In this document: positions 53,360-61,663 of the stretch, in pieces
How positions within the stretch are numbered: position 1 is the first letter of the stretch
Layout of the letters: every line of letters begins with the position of its first letter
Notes under the pieces: generated by a model
The model's input: the letters and a program-made list of their open reading frames with translations, nothing else
Database searches by the model: none
Told to the model about the DNA's origin: nothing
Made by a program: the position numbers and the translations under genes
NCBI GenBank assembly: GCA_022771205.1
Contig: JALFCF010000001.1
Coordinates: 62,001-126,000 of the forward strand
Length of the DNA: 64,000 nucleotides
Reading direction: 5' to 3'
Source of the DNA: Mycoplasmatota bacterium
Lineage (GTDB): Bacteria > Bacillota_I > Bacilli_A > RF39 > UBA660

Positions 53360-53926
53360 ATGACAAAGCAAGTAAAAATATTATTTAGTTTAGGAATCTT
53401 TTTAATCATTGCTGGTCTTATTACAAATTTTACAATGAGTTTTAGTGCTGATAAAGAAGAAGTTTCTAAGAGAATGAAAAAAGTTGATAAAACATATGAA
53501 ATATTTAAAAGAGAAGCCAGTAATTTTAGTACTACTAGAGATAATCTATATGATAATGTCTTTGCCGAACTTTATTTTGAAACTTTAAACTTAAGTATAA
53601 ATAATTGTTTAATAGAGTTAGAAAAGTATGAACAAAAATTAGATGAAATGGCAAAAATAGCTGAAGAGTTAAAAGAAAGTTGTGGAGATATTTATTTTCC
53701 AGAAGCAGATACAAATAATAAATGTCAAACTTATGCTTTATCTTATGAAGAAATGGTAAATTATTTTATGAATGATATTGTACAAGTAAATCAAAATATA
53801 GAAGAGTACAATAAATATAACGAAGAAAATCAAACAGGGATTGCCCCATTACAAAAATATAATACAACAAAAAAATATATTGATTTTAATAATGATAAAG
53901 AATATGCAGGAAAGGAAGACTTTTAG
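53360..53926 (+). CDS. Membrane-anchored extracellular coiled-coil protein
   Basis: 188 residues. One N-terminal hydrophobic helix (about 6-27), then an outward-facing helical region (EEVSKRMKKVDKTYEIFKREA, LIELEKYEQKLDEMAKIAEEL) with three Cys. No family recognised. Four bases before the phosphodiester glycosidase gene, so the two are probably co-expressed and act at the cell surface. TAGGAGATAAG precedes the ATG. Confidence 0.65.
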   Translation: MTKQVKILFSLGIFLIIAGLITNFTMSFSADKEEVSKRMKKVDKTYEIFKREASNFSTTRDNLYDNVFAELYFETLNLSINNCLIELEKYEQKLDEMAKIAEELKESCGDIYFPEADTNNKCQTYALSYEEMVNYFMNDIVQVNQNIEEYNKYNEENQTGIAPLQKYNTTKKYIDFNNDKEYAGKEDF

Positions 53927-53929
53927 TGT

Positions 53930-55048
53930 ATGAAAAAAAGAAGTAAAGTAAAAGAAGTAACACCACTATATAGTATTCCACCTACTAAGGAACTAGAAAT
54001 TAAAAATAAGAAACAAAAAAAGAAAAAATGGAGTTTCAACAAGAAATTTGCTATCATTGGCGGAAGCACTTTCATAGTTGGACTTTCAACTTTCTTATTT
54101 TTATTTTATGGTCCATGGCCAGGATTTAGAAATTTTTGGATTACCAGTGCAATGACTACTATGTCACATAAATATTTAGCAACTTGGTTCTATAGTGATG
54201 AAACCATCCAAAAAGTACTGGAAGCAAATAAGATTATTGAAGTAGGAGAAGTAAGTGATCCAGATTTTATTACTTTTAGAAAATATGGAAGTAATATGAT
54301 GATTTATAAAAACAAATATGAAAAAGAAATATTAACTAAAGATCCAGGAAATGATTTATACAAAGTAATTAATGTTAGTGGTAAGACATATCAAGGATTT
54401 TTAGTAGCAATCTATGATCCTTCAAAAATATCAATTGCAACAACAAAATATCTAGGACAAAGAGGAGAAGCAATTACTGATGTAGCAAAAAGAGAAAATG
54501 CTATAATAGCAATGAATGCTGGAGGCTTTTATGACCCAGATTGGAATTCTAATGGAGCTCTTCCTCATGGTACAGTAATTCAAAATGGACAAATTGTTAG
54601 TGATTTTCAAGATGCTAACATGGGTGGAGGATTCATTGGATTTACTAAGGATAATAAGCTAGTATTAGGTAAAATGTCTAAAGAAGAAGCTCTAGAAGTA
54701 GGATATAGAGATGCTGTTGAATTCGGACCATTCCTAATTGTAAATGGTAAAAGCTCATTTATAAAAGGAAATGGTGGTTGGGGAATTGCACCAAGAACTG
54801 CAATTGGCCAAAGAAAAGATGGAATTGTCTTATTCCTAGTAATAAATGGACGTATTCCAAGTAGTATTGGTGCTGATATGGTAGATTTAACAGAGATTAT
54901 GGAAAACTATGGAGCATATAATGCTGCTAACTTAGATGGAGGTTCATCAAGTGAATTGGTTATTAATAATAAAATAATTAATACACCAGTAGCTGGTGGA
55001 GAAAATGGATTAAGGAATATGTCAACCTTCTGGATTGTAAAAGAATAA
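53930..55048 (+). CDS. Membrane-anchored phosphodiester glycosidase (NAGPA domain)
   Basis: 372 residues. A 36-residue basic cytoplasmic tail, one membrane helix (about 38-60), then an extracellular domain of the phosphodiester glycosidase/NAGPA family. Motifs are AIIAMNAGGFYDPDWNSNG, GFIGFTKDNKLVLGKM, APRTAIGQRKDGIVLFLVINGR and NLDGGSSSELV. This family removes or trims sugars joined by phosphodiester bonds, e.g. on exopolysaccharide or teichoic acid. The nearby glycosyltransferase operon fits. The start is an ATG four bases after the previous stop. Confidence 0.88.
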   Translation: MKKRSKVKEVTPLYSIPPTKELEIKNKKQKKKKWSFNKKFAIIGGSTFIVGLSTFLFLFYGPWPGFRNFWITSAMTTMSHKYLATWFYSDETIQKVLEANKIIEVGEVSDPDFITFRKYGSNMMIYKNKYEKEILTKDPGNDLYKVINVSGKTYQGFLVAIYDPSKISIATTKYLGQRGEAITDVAKRENAIIAMNAGGFYDPDWNSNGALPHGTVIQNGQIVSDFQDANMGGGFIGFTKDNKLVLGKMSKEEALEVGYRDAVEFGPFLIVNGKSSFIKGNGGWGIAPRTAIGQRKDGIVLFLVINGRIPSSIGADMVDLTEIMENYGAYNAANLDGGSSSELVINNKIINTPVAGGENGLRNMSTFWIVKE

Positions 55049-55051
55049 ATA

Positions 55052-55060
55052 TGATATAAT
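55052..55060 (+). promoter_or_regulatory. Extended -10 promoter element of GNAT gene
   Basis: TGATATAAT 17 bases before ATG 55077. Confidence 0.55.
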
Positions 55061-55076
55061 AAAGAAGAGGGATAAA

Positions 55077-55628
55077 ATGGAATTATATATACGCCCAGTA
55101 ACTATCTTTGATAATGACATCGTAACAGACTTCAATAAGGAACATCATGCTTTAAATGAGAAAATAGAAGCAGGGGATGGTTCGTTGATTTTAGGAAAGT
55201 CATACGATGAATATGATGACTTTTATGACTGGTTTCAAGCCATAGAAAAATTAGATCAAGAAGAAAAATTAAAAAAGAATCAAGTCGGTTGTACAACATA
55301 CCTAGTATTAACAAAAGAAGAGGATAAACTGATTGCTTTATTAGATATTAGACATTCCTTGAATTATCCTCATGGAGAAGTATATGGACATATAGGTGTA
55401 GATATAAGACCACTAGAAAGAAATAAAGGATTTTATAAAGAAATATTAAAACTTGCTTTAGAAGCAATAAAAGAATATAGTATTAGCAAAGTGGTAATAG
55501 CTTGCGAATATAGTAATATTCCATCAAAAAGAGGAATAGAGCATATTTTTAAAAAAGAATATAAAACTATCCCTGTAGAAGGAACATACTATTTAGTGTA
55601 TGAAAAGGAATTAGGAAAGAAGGAATAA
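55077..55628 (+). CDS. GNAT-family N-acetyltransferase
   Basis: 183 residues, the family's usual size. The acetyl-CoA-binding region resembles IGVDIRPLERNKGFYKEILKLAL, with the Q/R-x-x-G-x-G/A loop modified to R-N-K-G-F. Later comes VVIACEYSNIPSKRGIEHIF, the usual CDxxNxxS strand in divergent form. The substrate cannot be inferred. AAGAGGGATA precedes the ATG; the next gene starts one base after its stop. Confidence 0.78.
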   Translation: MELYIRPVTIFDNDIVTDFNKEHHALNEKIEAGDGSLILGKSYDEYDDFYDWFQAIEKLDQEEKLKKNQVGCTTYLVLTKEEDKLIALLDIRHSLNYPHGEVYGHIGVDIRPLERNKGFYKEILKLALEAIKEYSISKVVIACEYSNIPSKRGIEHIFKKEYKTIPVEGTYYLVYEKELGKKE

Positions 55629-55629
55629 T

Positions 55630-56046
55630 ATGTATATTTTGACATACGAAAGAATAAGTGAAGATATAATTAATGCTTGTGGAAATGCTGGAATTGCCAA
55701 TCTATTAAGTATTACAAAAACAATTGTAAATTTAATTCAAATTGTAGGACCAATTCTTGCTATGGTAGCCTTAGCTATTTGTTTCACAAAATTAATGACA
55801 AATCCAGATGAAAAAAAATATAAGGCTGGATTAAAAAATAGTTTAATAGCACTTGGTGTGCTATTTGCTGTACCTTTCTTAATAAACTTAACTATGTCTT
55901 TAGCCGATGAATCCTTTGATTTAGCAAAATGTTGGAATAATGCTGAAAAAGTAGCAAAAATAGGTGAAAACAGTTCTTATGTAGATACATCAAACGGTAA
56001 TAGAAAACCAGTAATAACAGATTCAGATGATTTTGATAATCCCTGA
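55630..56046 (+). CDS. Two-TM protein, VirB2/TrbC-like, probable N-terminal part of a frameshifted fusion
   Basis: 138 residues in the zero frame. Two hydrophobic helices (about 28-54 and 70-89) separated by a short basic loop (TNPDEKKYKAGLKN), a layout like VirB2/TrbC small membrane proteins. A Ser/Asn/Asp-rich hydrophilic tail follows and ends N-P at a TGA stop. The stop is reached through CCC-TGA, a good +1 shift site. The +1 frame continues the same linker composition and runs into an SGNH hydrolase domain that has no start of its own. AAAGAAGGAAT precedes the ATG. Confidence 0.7.
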   Translation: MYILTYERISEDIINACGNAGIANLLSITKTIVNLIQIVGPILAMVALAICFTKLMTNPDEKKYKAGLKNSLIALGVLFAVPFLINLTMSLADESFDLAKCWNNAEKVAKIGENSSYVDTSNGNRKPVITDSDDFDNP

Positions 56047-56560
56047 TGCGGCTACCCAGGGAGGTAGCAATAGTCAATCTAATATTAGTAACTTAGTATT
56101 TGTAGGAGATTCAAGAACCGTCGGAATGCAATCAGCGGTAGGAAGTAATGATACTTGGAGTGGAAAAGTATCAGCTGGATTAGACTGGATGAAGTCTAGT
56201 GGAGTGCCAAATGTAGAAGGAAAAATTGGAAACGGATCAGCAGTCATTATCCTAATGGGAGTAAATGACTTATATCGTTCAGATGGTTATATATCATATA
56301 TTAATGAAAAAGCTTCTACTTGGGCATCAAAAGGAGCATACACTTATTTTGTTTCAGTAAATCCTACAGAAGGAAGTTATAATCATTTAAATAGTGATAT
56401 ATATAGTTTTAATCAAAAATTAAAAGGTGGATTATCAAACGTAACCTATATTGATACGAACTCGTATCTAAAATCCAGTGGATTTTCAACAACAGATGGC
56501 CTACATTATACAAGTGATACATATAATAAAATATATAATTATATAAAATCACATTTATAA
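56027..56560 (+). CDS. SGNH/GDSL hydrolase domain, probably expressed by +1 frameshift
   Basis: The longest open frame is given; its ATG at 56027 has no ribosome binding site and lies inside the previous coding region. GGGAGG at 56059-56064 is not followed by a start codon in this frame. The hydrolase core spans about residues 22-177: VFVGDSRTVG (Ser nucleophile), IILMGVNDLY (oxyanion Asn) and DGLHYT (Asp/His). Such enzymes remove acyl groups from wall glycans. With the upstream two-TM part it would be a membrane-anchored surface esterase. A true frameshift mutation or assembly error is the alternative. Confidence 0.75.
   Translation: MILIIPDAATQGGSNSQSNISNLVFVGDSRTVGMQSAVGSNDTWSGKVSAGLDWMKSSGVPNVEGKIGNGSAVIILMGVNDLYRSDGYISYINEKASTWASKGAYTYFVSVNPTEGSYNHLNSDIYSFNQKLKGGLSNVTYIDTNSYLKSSGFSTTDGLHYTSDTYNKIYNYIKSHL
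56041..56068 (+). promoter_or_regulatory. Candidate programmed +1 frameshift signal
   Basis: CCC (56041-56043) in the zero frame is followed directly by the stop TGA. Slippage of Pro-tRNA from CCC to CCT continues as GAT-GCG-GCT. Four bases after the stop is a perfect six-bp hairpin GCTACC/GGTAGC (56051-56056, 56063-56068) with loop CAGGGA. This layout resembles known stop-associated +1 frameshift sites. Confidence 0.55.
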
Positions 56561-56575
56561 AATAAAATATAAAGG

Positions 56576-56603
56576 CTGTATAGCAAAAACTATACAGTTT
56601 TTT
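56576..56603 (+). terminator. Intrinsic terminator after SGNH hydrolase
   Basis: Eight-bp perfect stem CTGTATAG/CTATACAG, loop CAAAAA, six T. Confidence 0.9.
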
Positions 56604-56656
56604 AATGAAAAAGAAACAAAAATGCGATATAATGAAAAAGTAAGGGAGGAAACACG

Positions 56657-59600
56657 ATGAAAAAAATAATGGATGGAAATGAAGCTTGTAGCTATGTATC
56701 ATATAATTTTACAGATGTTGCTGGAATTTATCCTATAACACCTGCATCTCCAATGGCAGAACTAACAGATAAATGGGCTAATGAAGGTAAAAAGAATTAT
56801 TTTGATATGCCTGTAAAAGTAGTGGAAATGGAGTCAGAATCTGGAGCTGCTGGTATGGTTCATGGGTCACTTCAAGCCGGATGTTTAACAACAACTTATA
56901 CAGCTAGTCAAGGATTATTATTAATGATACCAAATATGTATAAAATAGCAGGAGAACTATTACCTTGTGTAATTAATGTTGCTGCACGCTCACTAGCAAC
57001 ACATGCATTATCAATTTTTGGTGATCACCAAGATATTTATGCTGTAAGAGGAACTGGATTTGCCATGCTTGCATCATCTTCTGTACAACAAGTTATGGAT
57101 TTAACAGGAGTAGCACATCTTTCAGCAATTAAAGGAAGTGTGCCATTTGTAAACTTTTTTGACGGATTTAGAACAAGTCATGAATTACAAAAAGTAGAAG
57201 TAATGGATACAGATAAATTAAAAGATTTAATTGATAAAAAAGCATTACAAGAATTTAGAGATAAAGCATTAAATCCAGCTTCACCAGTAACAAGAGGAAC
57301 ATCACAAAATGAAGATATTTATTTCCAAGCAACAGAAGTAAGAAACACTTATTATGACAAAATCCCAGATATAGTAAATGATTATATGCAAGAAATTAAT
57401 AAGATAACTGGAGAAGACTATGCGCCATTTAATTATTATGGAAGTGAAACAGCTAATAAAGTAATCGTTGCTATGGGAAGTGTATGTGAAACAATAAAAG
57501 AAACACTAGACTATCTAGGTAAGAAAAGAAATGATTTAGGTTTATTAGAAGTTCATCTATATCGTCCATTTAGTGCCAAATACTTTTTAAAAGCATTACC
57601 AAAGTCAGTAAAGAAAATAGTAGTATTAGATCGTACAAAAGAACCAGGATCTGCTGGAGAACCTTTATATTTAGATGTTGTAAAAACAATTAAAGAAGTA
57701 GAAGGAAAAGTAAAGGTATTAGGAGGAAGATATGGTCTTTCTAGTAAAAATACTACTCCAGCCATGATTAAAGGAATTTATGATTACATGGATAAAAAAG
57801 ATGCTCATACAAACTTTACTGTAGGAATTAATGATGATGTAACTAATCTTTCTATTGATTATGATAAAGATTTCCGCCTACCAAGTCAAAATGTAGAATT
57901 TTTAGTTTATGGTTATGGTAGTGATGGTATGGTAAGTGCTTGTAAAGATATTATGAAATTAACAGGATCTCATACAAGAGCTTATGTTCAGGGATACTTC
58001 CAATATGATTCTAAAAAATCTGGTGGTATTACTATATCACACCTAAGAATGGGAAATAAACCAATTAAAGCAACTTACTACGTAGAAAATCCAAGCATGG
58101 TAGTTTGTACAAAAGAATCTTATCTTCAAAAAATGAAGATGCTAGATAAGATTAAAAAGAATGGTATATTCTTACTTAATACAAATAAAAACAAAGATGA
58201 AATATTAAAAGAAATGACATCTCATGATAAGAAAATTTTACAATCTAGAAATATCAAATTCTATATCGTAAATGCTGGAAGAATTGCAGCTGATAATGGA
58301 CTATCAGGTAAAATTAGTGCTATTATGGAAACTTTAATTTTCAAGTTAGGAAAGATTATGGATTTTGATTTTACAGTCCAAAAGATAAAAGAAAGTCTAG
58401 CTGTAAAATTTGCTAATAAAAGTGGTGGAATTGTAGAGAAAAATATCAAAGCAATTGACTGCAGTATCAATAGTTTAGTACAAGTAAAACTTCCAGTAGT
58501 AGACTATGTAGAAGAATTTCCAAAGAAAAAAGATATGTTTGAACTAATTAGTAGTATGGAAGGAGATTTACTACCAGTAAGTAGTTTCATGAAAAATCCA
58601 GATGGTACATTCGAAGCCGGTACTACAAAAAGAGAAAAAAGAAATATTTCCGATGTTGTTCCATGCTTTAATAGTGAAAACTGTATCTCTTGTAATTTAT
58701 GTTCACTAGTATGTCCACATGCAGTAATTAGACCTTTCTTGTTAGATGAAAAAGAAGTCATGGATGCACCAGATAGTTTAAGAGAAAAGTTAATCCCAGC
58801 AAACATAAAAGATCAAAATCTTATGTATACAATTGGTATTAGCCTTCCAGATTGTACTGGTTGTGGACTTTGTGAAAATATTTGTCCAGGAAAAAAAGGT
58901 GCTAAAGCCTTAATCATGAAACTAAAAGAAGAATTAGATGAAGAAAAATTAAAAGAAGAATATAATTATTTATTTAATGAAGTAACTGAAAAAGATGTAA
59001 TGCCAACGACAACTGTAAAAGGTAGTCAATTTAAAACTCCAAAATTTGAATTTTCTGGAGCCTGTGCAGGCTGTGGTGAAACTCCATATCTAAAACTTCT
59101 TACTCAATTATTTGGAGATAGAATGATAGTTGCAAATGCTACTGGATGTTCATCAATTTATGGAGCATCAACACCAGCAATGCCATATTCTATACCTTGG
59201 GCTAACTCTCTATTTGAAGATAATGCTGAATTTGGATACGGTATGAAAATTGCTGATGAAACAGTAAAAGCTAGAATCAAAAAATTAATTACAGAAAATA
59301 TTAAAGATGTAAAAAAATCACAACAAGAAACATATAAAAACTATGCAGAAAATCCAAATATGGAAAATGCTAAAGAATTATTAAAAGTAATTGATGAGAC
59401 TAAAATAAAGGAATTACTACCATTAAAGAACTTTATCAAACCAAAATCAGTTTGGATGATAGGTGGAGACGGATGGGCATATGATATTGGTTATAATGGA
59501 ATTGATCATGTACTAGCCAATAATGAAAATGTAAACATTTTAGTATTAGATACAGAAGTATATTCAAATACTGGTGGCCAAGCATCTAAATCAACTAGAG

Positions 59601-60088
59601 CAGGAGCAGTTGCAAAATTTGCATCACACGGAAAAGAAACAGCTAAAAAAGATCTTGCTAAAATCGCATTAACTTATCCACATGTATATGTCGCAACAAT
59701 CTCTCTAGGAGCTAATCCACAACAAGCAGTAAAAATATTACAAGAAGCAGAAAGTTATAATGGACCATCAATTATTATTGCTTACGCTCCATGTATTGCT
59801 CAAGGAATTATCAAAGGAATGAAAAATTCTATTGTCGAAGAAAAAGAAGCAACCAAATCAGGCTACTTCCCAATTTTCCATTACAATCCAGAAACTAAAG
59901 AATTTAAAATGGATAGTAAAGGAGACTTCTCACAATATGAAGAATTTATCCTAGGTGAAGATAGATATCGTTCTCTAGAAAAAATATCAAAAGATCATAA
60001 GCAACTACTAGCAAAGAACAAAAAAGAAGCAGAAGAACGTTATGAATACTATGAGAGTCTAGCAAATAAATCAAAAAATGAAGAATAA
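56657..60088 (+). CDS. nifJ: Pyruvate:ferredoxin (flavodoxin) oxidoreductase, single chain
   Basis: 1143 residues, close to the usual size of the one-piece enzyme. N-terminal pyrimidine domain opens DGNEACSYVSYNFTDVAGIYPITPASPM. The gamma domain and LVYGYGSDGMVSACKDIM follow. Two 4Fe-4S motifs are CISCNLCSLVCPHAVIRP and CTGCGLCENICPGKKGAKAL, and the TPP domain has ACAGCGETPYLKL, NATGCSSIYG and GGDGWAYDIGYNGIDHVL. A partial inter-domain CoA region is present. It oxidises pyruvate to acetyl-CoA with reduction of ferredoxin, indicating anaerobic metabolism. Terminators on both sides make it monocistronic. Confidence 0.97.
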   Translation: MKKIMDGNEACSYVSYNFTDVAGIYPITPASPMAELTDKWANEGKKNYFDMPVKVVEMESESGAAGMVHGSLQAGCLTTTYTASQGLLLMIPNMYKIAGELLPCVINVAARSLATHALSIFGDHQDIYAVRGTGFAMLASSSVQQVMDLTGVAHLSAIKGSVPFVNFFDGFRTSHELQKVEVMDTDKLKDLIDKKALQEFRDKALNPASPVTRGTSQNEDIYFQATEVRNTYYDKIPDIVNDYMQEINKITGEDYAPFNYYGSETANKVIVAMGSVCETIKETLDYLGKKRNDLGLLEVHLYRPFSAKYFLKALPKSVKKIVVLDRTKEPGSAGEPLYLDVVKTIKEVEGKVKVLGGRYGLSSKNTTPAMIKGIYDYMDKKDAHTNFTVGINDDVTNLSIDYDKDFRLPSQNVEFLVYGYGSDGMVSACKDIMKLTGSHTRAYVQGYFQYDSKKSGGITISHLRMGNKPIKATYYVENPSMVVCTKESYLQKMKMLDKIKKNGIFLLNTNKNKDEILKEMTSHDKKILQSRNIKFYIVNAGRIAADNGLSGKISAIMETLIFKLGKIMDFDFTVQKIKESLAVKFANKSGGIVEKNIKAIDCSINSLVQVKLPVVDYVEEFPKKKDMFELISSMEGDLLPVSSFMKNPDGTFEAGTTKREKRNISDVVPCFNSENCISCNLCSLVCPHAVIRPFLLDEKEVMDAPDSLREKLIPANIKDQNLMYTIGISLPDCTGCGLCENICPGKKGAKALIMKLKEELDEEKLKEEYNYLFNEVTEKDVMPTTTVKGSQFKTPKFEFSGACAGCGETPYLKLLTQLFGDRMIVANATGCSSIYGASTPAMPYSIPWANSLFEDNAEFGYGMKIADETVKARIKKLITENIKDVKKSQQETYKNYAENPNMENAKELLKVIDETKIKELLPLKNFIKPKSVWMIGGDGWAYDIGYNGIDHVLANNENVNILVLDTEVYSNTGGQASKSTRAGAVAKFASHGKETAKKDLAKIALTYPHVYVATISLGANPQQAVKILQEAESYNGPSIIIAYAPCIAQGIIKGMKNSIVEEKEATKSGYFPIFHYNPETKEFKMDSKGDFSQYEEFILGEDRYRSLEKISKDHKQLLAKNKKEAEERYEYYESLANKSKNEE

Positions 60089-60118
60089 AATAAAGTAGTT
60101 ATCTACTTTATTTTTTTC
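60087..60118 (+). terminator. Intrinsic terminator after nifJ
   Basis: Twelve-bp perfect stem AAAATAAAGTAG/CTACTTTATTTT, loop TTAT, further T. Confidence 0.9.
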
Positions 60119-60156
60119 ATAAAAAATAGTGTATAATAAAAAAAGAAGGAGTTATT

Positions 60157-61389
60157 ATGGAAAAACTATTAGAAAAATATGCTAAGGTATTATTAGAAAA
60201 CTGTTTAAAGGTAGAAAAAGACCAACCATTATTTATTAGTGTAAATGTCGAAAGAATAGACTTCGCAAGAATTGTAAATAGAATTGCTCTAGAAATGGGA
60301 ATAAAAGAAATATATGTTGATATTGCTGATCCATATCTAAAGCATGAAGCATTAAAACATCTAGAAATAGAAGAATTAAAGAAACTTAGCCTTTGGAATA
60401 AAGAAATATGGAATGTTTATGCCAAAAAAAATGCAGCCTTTTTGATGTTAGCATCAGAAACACCAGGATTAATGAAAGATATTGACTCTAAAAAATTAAG
60501 TGCTATGACTAAATATTCATTAGAAACAAGAAAAGAATTTGACAACATGAGAGATAGATCTGAATTAGCTTGGTGTATTGCAGCTGTACCAACTACAACT
60601 TGGGCAAAAGAATTATATCCAAATGTAGAAAATCCAGTAGAAAAATTATGGGATAAAATATTAGAAGTATGTTGTATTAAAGAAGAAGACCCTAGTGCAA
60701 TCTGGGCTGAAAAAATCGAAAAATTAAAATATAGAGCAGGGAAACTAACAAGCTATCAATTTAAAGAATTAAGATATGAAAGTAGTAATGGTACATCTTT
60801 TAAAATAGGTTTACCTAAAAAACATCTTTTTGCATCAGGAAATGAAACTCTAGCTAATGGACAAGAAGTATTAGTAAACTTTCCAACAGAAGAAGTATTT
60901 ACATCACCAGATTGTAAAACCGCAGAAGGAATTGTCTATTCTTCAAAACCACTAGCTTATCAAGATATAATTATAGATAATTTTAATATTAGTTTTAAAA
61001 ATGGAAAAGTAACTGAATTTCATGCTGAAACAGGAGAAGAAACATTAAAAGAATTAATAAATATTTGTGAAAACTCAGAAATGTTAGGAGAAGTAGCTTT
61101 AGTACCATATGATTCTCCAATATCAAATAGTAACCAAGTATTCTTAGAAACATTATTTGATGAGAATGCTGCATGCCACTTAGCCTTAGGAGATTCATTC
61201 CCAGAGTGTGTAGAACATGGACCAACTATAGATAAAAAAGTTTTATTTGATGAATATCATTTAAATAAATGTGATTCCCATGTAGACTTTATGATTGGTA
61301 CAAAAGATTTAAATATTACTGGTATAACAAAAGACAATAAAGAAATACCAATATTTATTAATGGAAACTTTACAGACGAATTTAAATAA
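60157..61389 (+). CDS. M29-family metalloaminopeptidase (AmpS/PepS type)
   Basis: 410 residues, the family's usual length. Metal-binding region features include NFPTEEVFTSPDCKTAEGIVYSSKPL, FHAETGEETLKELI, GEVALVPYDSPIS, FDENAACHLALGDSFPE and HVDFMIGTKDLNITGI, which match M29 aminopeptidases. Cytosolic enzyme that removes N-terminal residues from peptides. AGAAGGAG precedes the ATG. A bidirectional terminator hairpin follows; beyond it a minus-strand RNA is transcribed toward this gene. Confidence 0.93.
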   Translation: MEKLLEKYAKVLLENCLKVEKDQPLFISVNVERIDFARIVNRIALEMGIKEIYVDIADPYLKHEALKHLEIEELKKLSLWNKEIWNVYAKKNAAFLMLASETPGLMKDIDSKKLSAMTKYSLETRKEFDNMRDRSELAWCIAAVPTTTWAKELYPNVENPVEKLWDKILEVCCIKEEDPSAIWAEKIEKLKYRAGKLTSYQFKELRYESSNGTSFKIGLPKKHLFASGNETLANGQEVLVNFPTEEVFTSPDCKTAEGIVYSSKPLAYQDIIIDNFNISFKNGKVTEFHAETGEETLKELINICENSEMLGEVALVPYDSPISNSNQVFLETLFDENAACHLALGDSFPECVEHGPTIDKKVLFDEYHLNKCDSHVDFMIGTKDLNITGITKDNKEIPIFINGNFTDEFK

Positions 61390-61528
61390 AAAAAGAAGCC
61401 CCCGGCAAAGGGCTTCTTTTGCTTTTCATCTAAGAGGTTGCACCCCCTGAAGGGCAACCTCTAAAAAGAATAAAAAGGGGTTGGCTAGTGTGATACTAGC
61501 GACCAATTCGCCTAATTCCGAATTGGTA
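61387..61528 (-). ncRNA. Candidate small RNA with own promoter and terminator, family not recognised
   Basis: Minus-strand unit of about 142 bases without ORF support. A near-consensus promoter lies just upstream (see 61535-61563). The predicted transcript has four hairpins: ACCAATTCG/CGAATTGGT (61502-61527); CTAGT/ACTAG (61486-61500); AGAGGTTGC/GCAACCTCT (61432-61461) with an inner CCC/GGG; and an 11-bp terminator stem (61391-61420) followed by seven T. Between the second and third is an unpaired ACCCC that could pair with the GGGGG near the loop of the third. It is not tRNA, 5S, SRP or tmRNA, and its separate hairpins do not fit 6S RNA. Transcription start is inferred. Confidence 0.65.
61391..61420. 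terminator. Bidirectional terminator: aminopeptidase gene and small RNA
   Basis: Eleven-bp stem AAAAGAAGCCC/GGGCTTCTTTT, loop CCGGCAAA. On the minus strand it runs into seven T then ATTT, which is the stronger direction; on the plus strand only four T follow. Confidence 0.88.
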
Positions 61529-61534
61529 GTTCTT

Positions 61535-61563
61535 ATACTAACCGAAAGTGTTCTATTTGTCAA
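61535..61563 (-). promoter_or_regulatory. Consensus promoter of the minus-strand small RNA
   Basis: On the minus strand: TTGACA (61558-61563), 17-nt spacer, TAGTAT (61535-61540). This is the only perfect TTGACA -35 I found in the window. Confidence 0.78.
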
Positions 61564-61632
61564 TAAAAAAATGCAAAAAAGAGTAAAAAAGAACAAATTG
61601 TCAAAAAACATTGGAAAAAGAAGAACGAAATA

Positions 61633-61641
61633 TGTTATAAT
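61633..61641 (+). promoter_or_regulatory. Extended -10 promoter element of recG
   Basis: TGTTATAAT 22 bases before the GTG start of recG. Possible -35 TTGGAA at 61611-61616 with a long 19-nt spacing. Confidence 0.6.
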
Positions 61642-61663
61642 ATGCCAAGAAGGAAGTGATCGA

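Noticed and set aside
61387-61528. T-box, tmRNA, SRP or 6S RNA, or an L28 gene as found near recG in some Bacilli
   Set aside because: The T-box AGGGTGG motif, SRP tetraloop domain and tmRNA tag frame are absent; separate hairpins do not fit 6S; no L28-like protein appears in any frame.
61481-61663. 61-residue N-terminal extension of RecG
   Set aside because: The extension is not RecG-like, crosses the extended -10 promoter, and the GTG at 61664 has a strong ribosome binding site.
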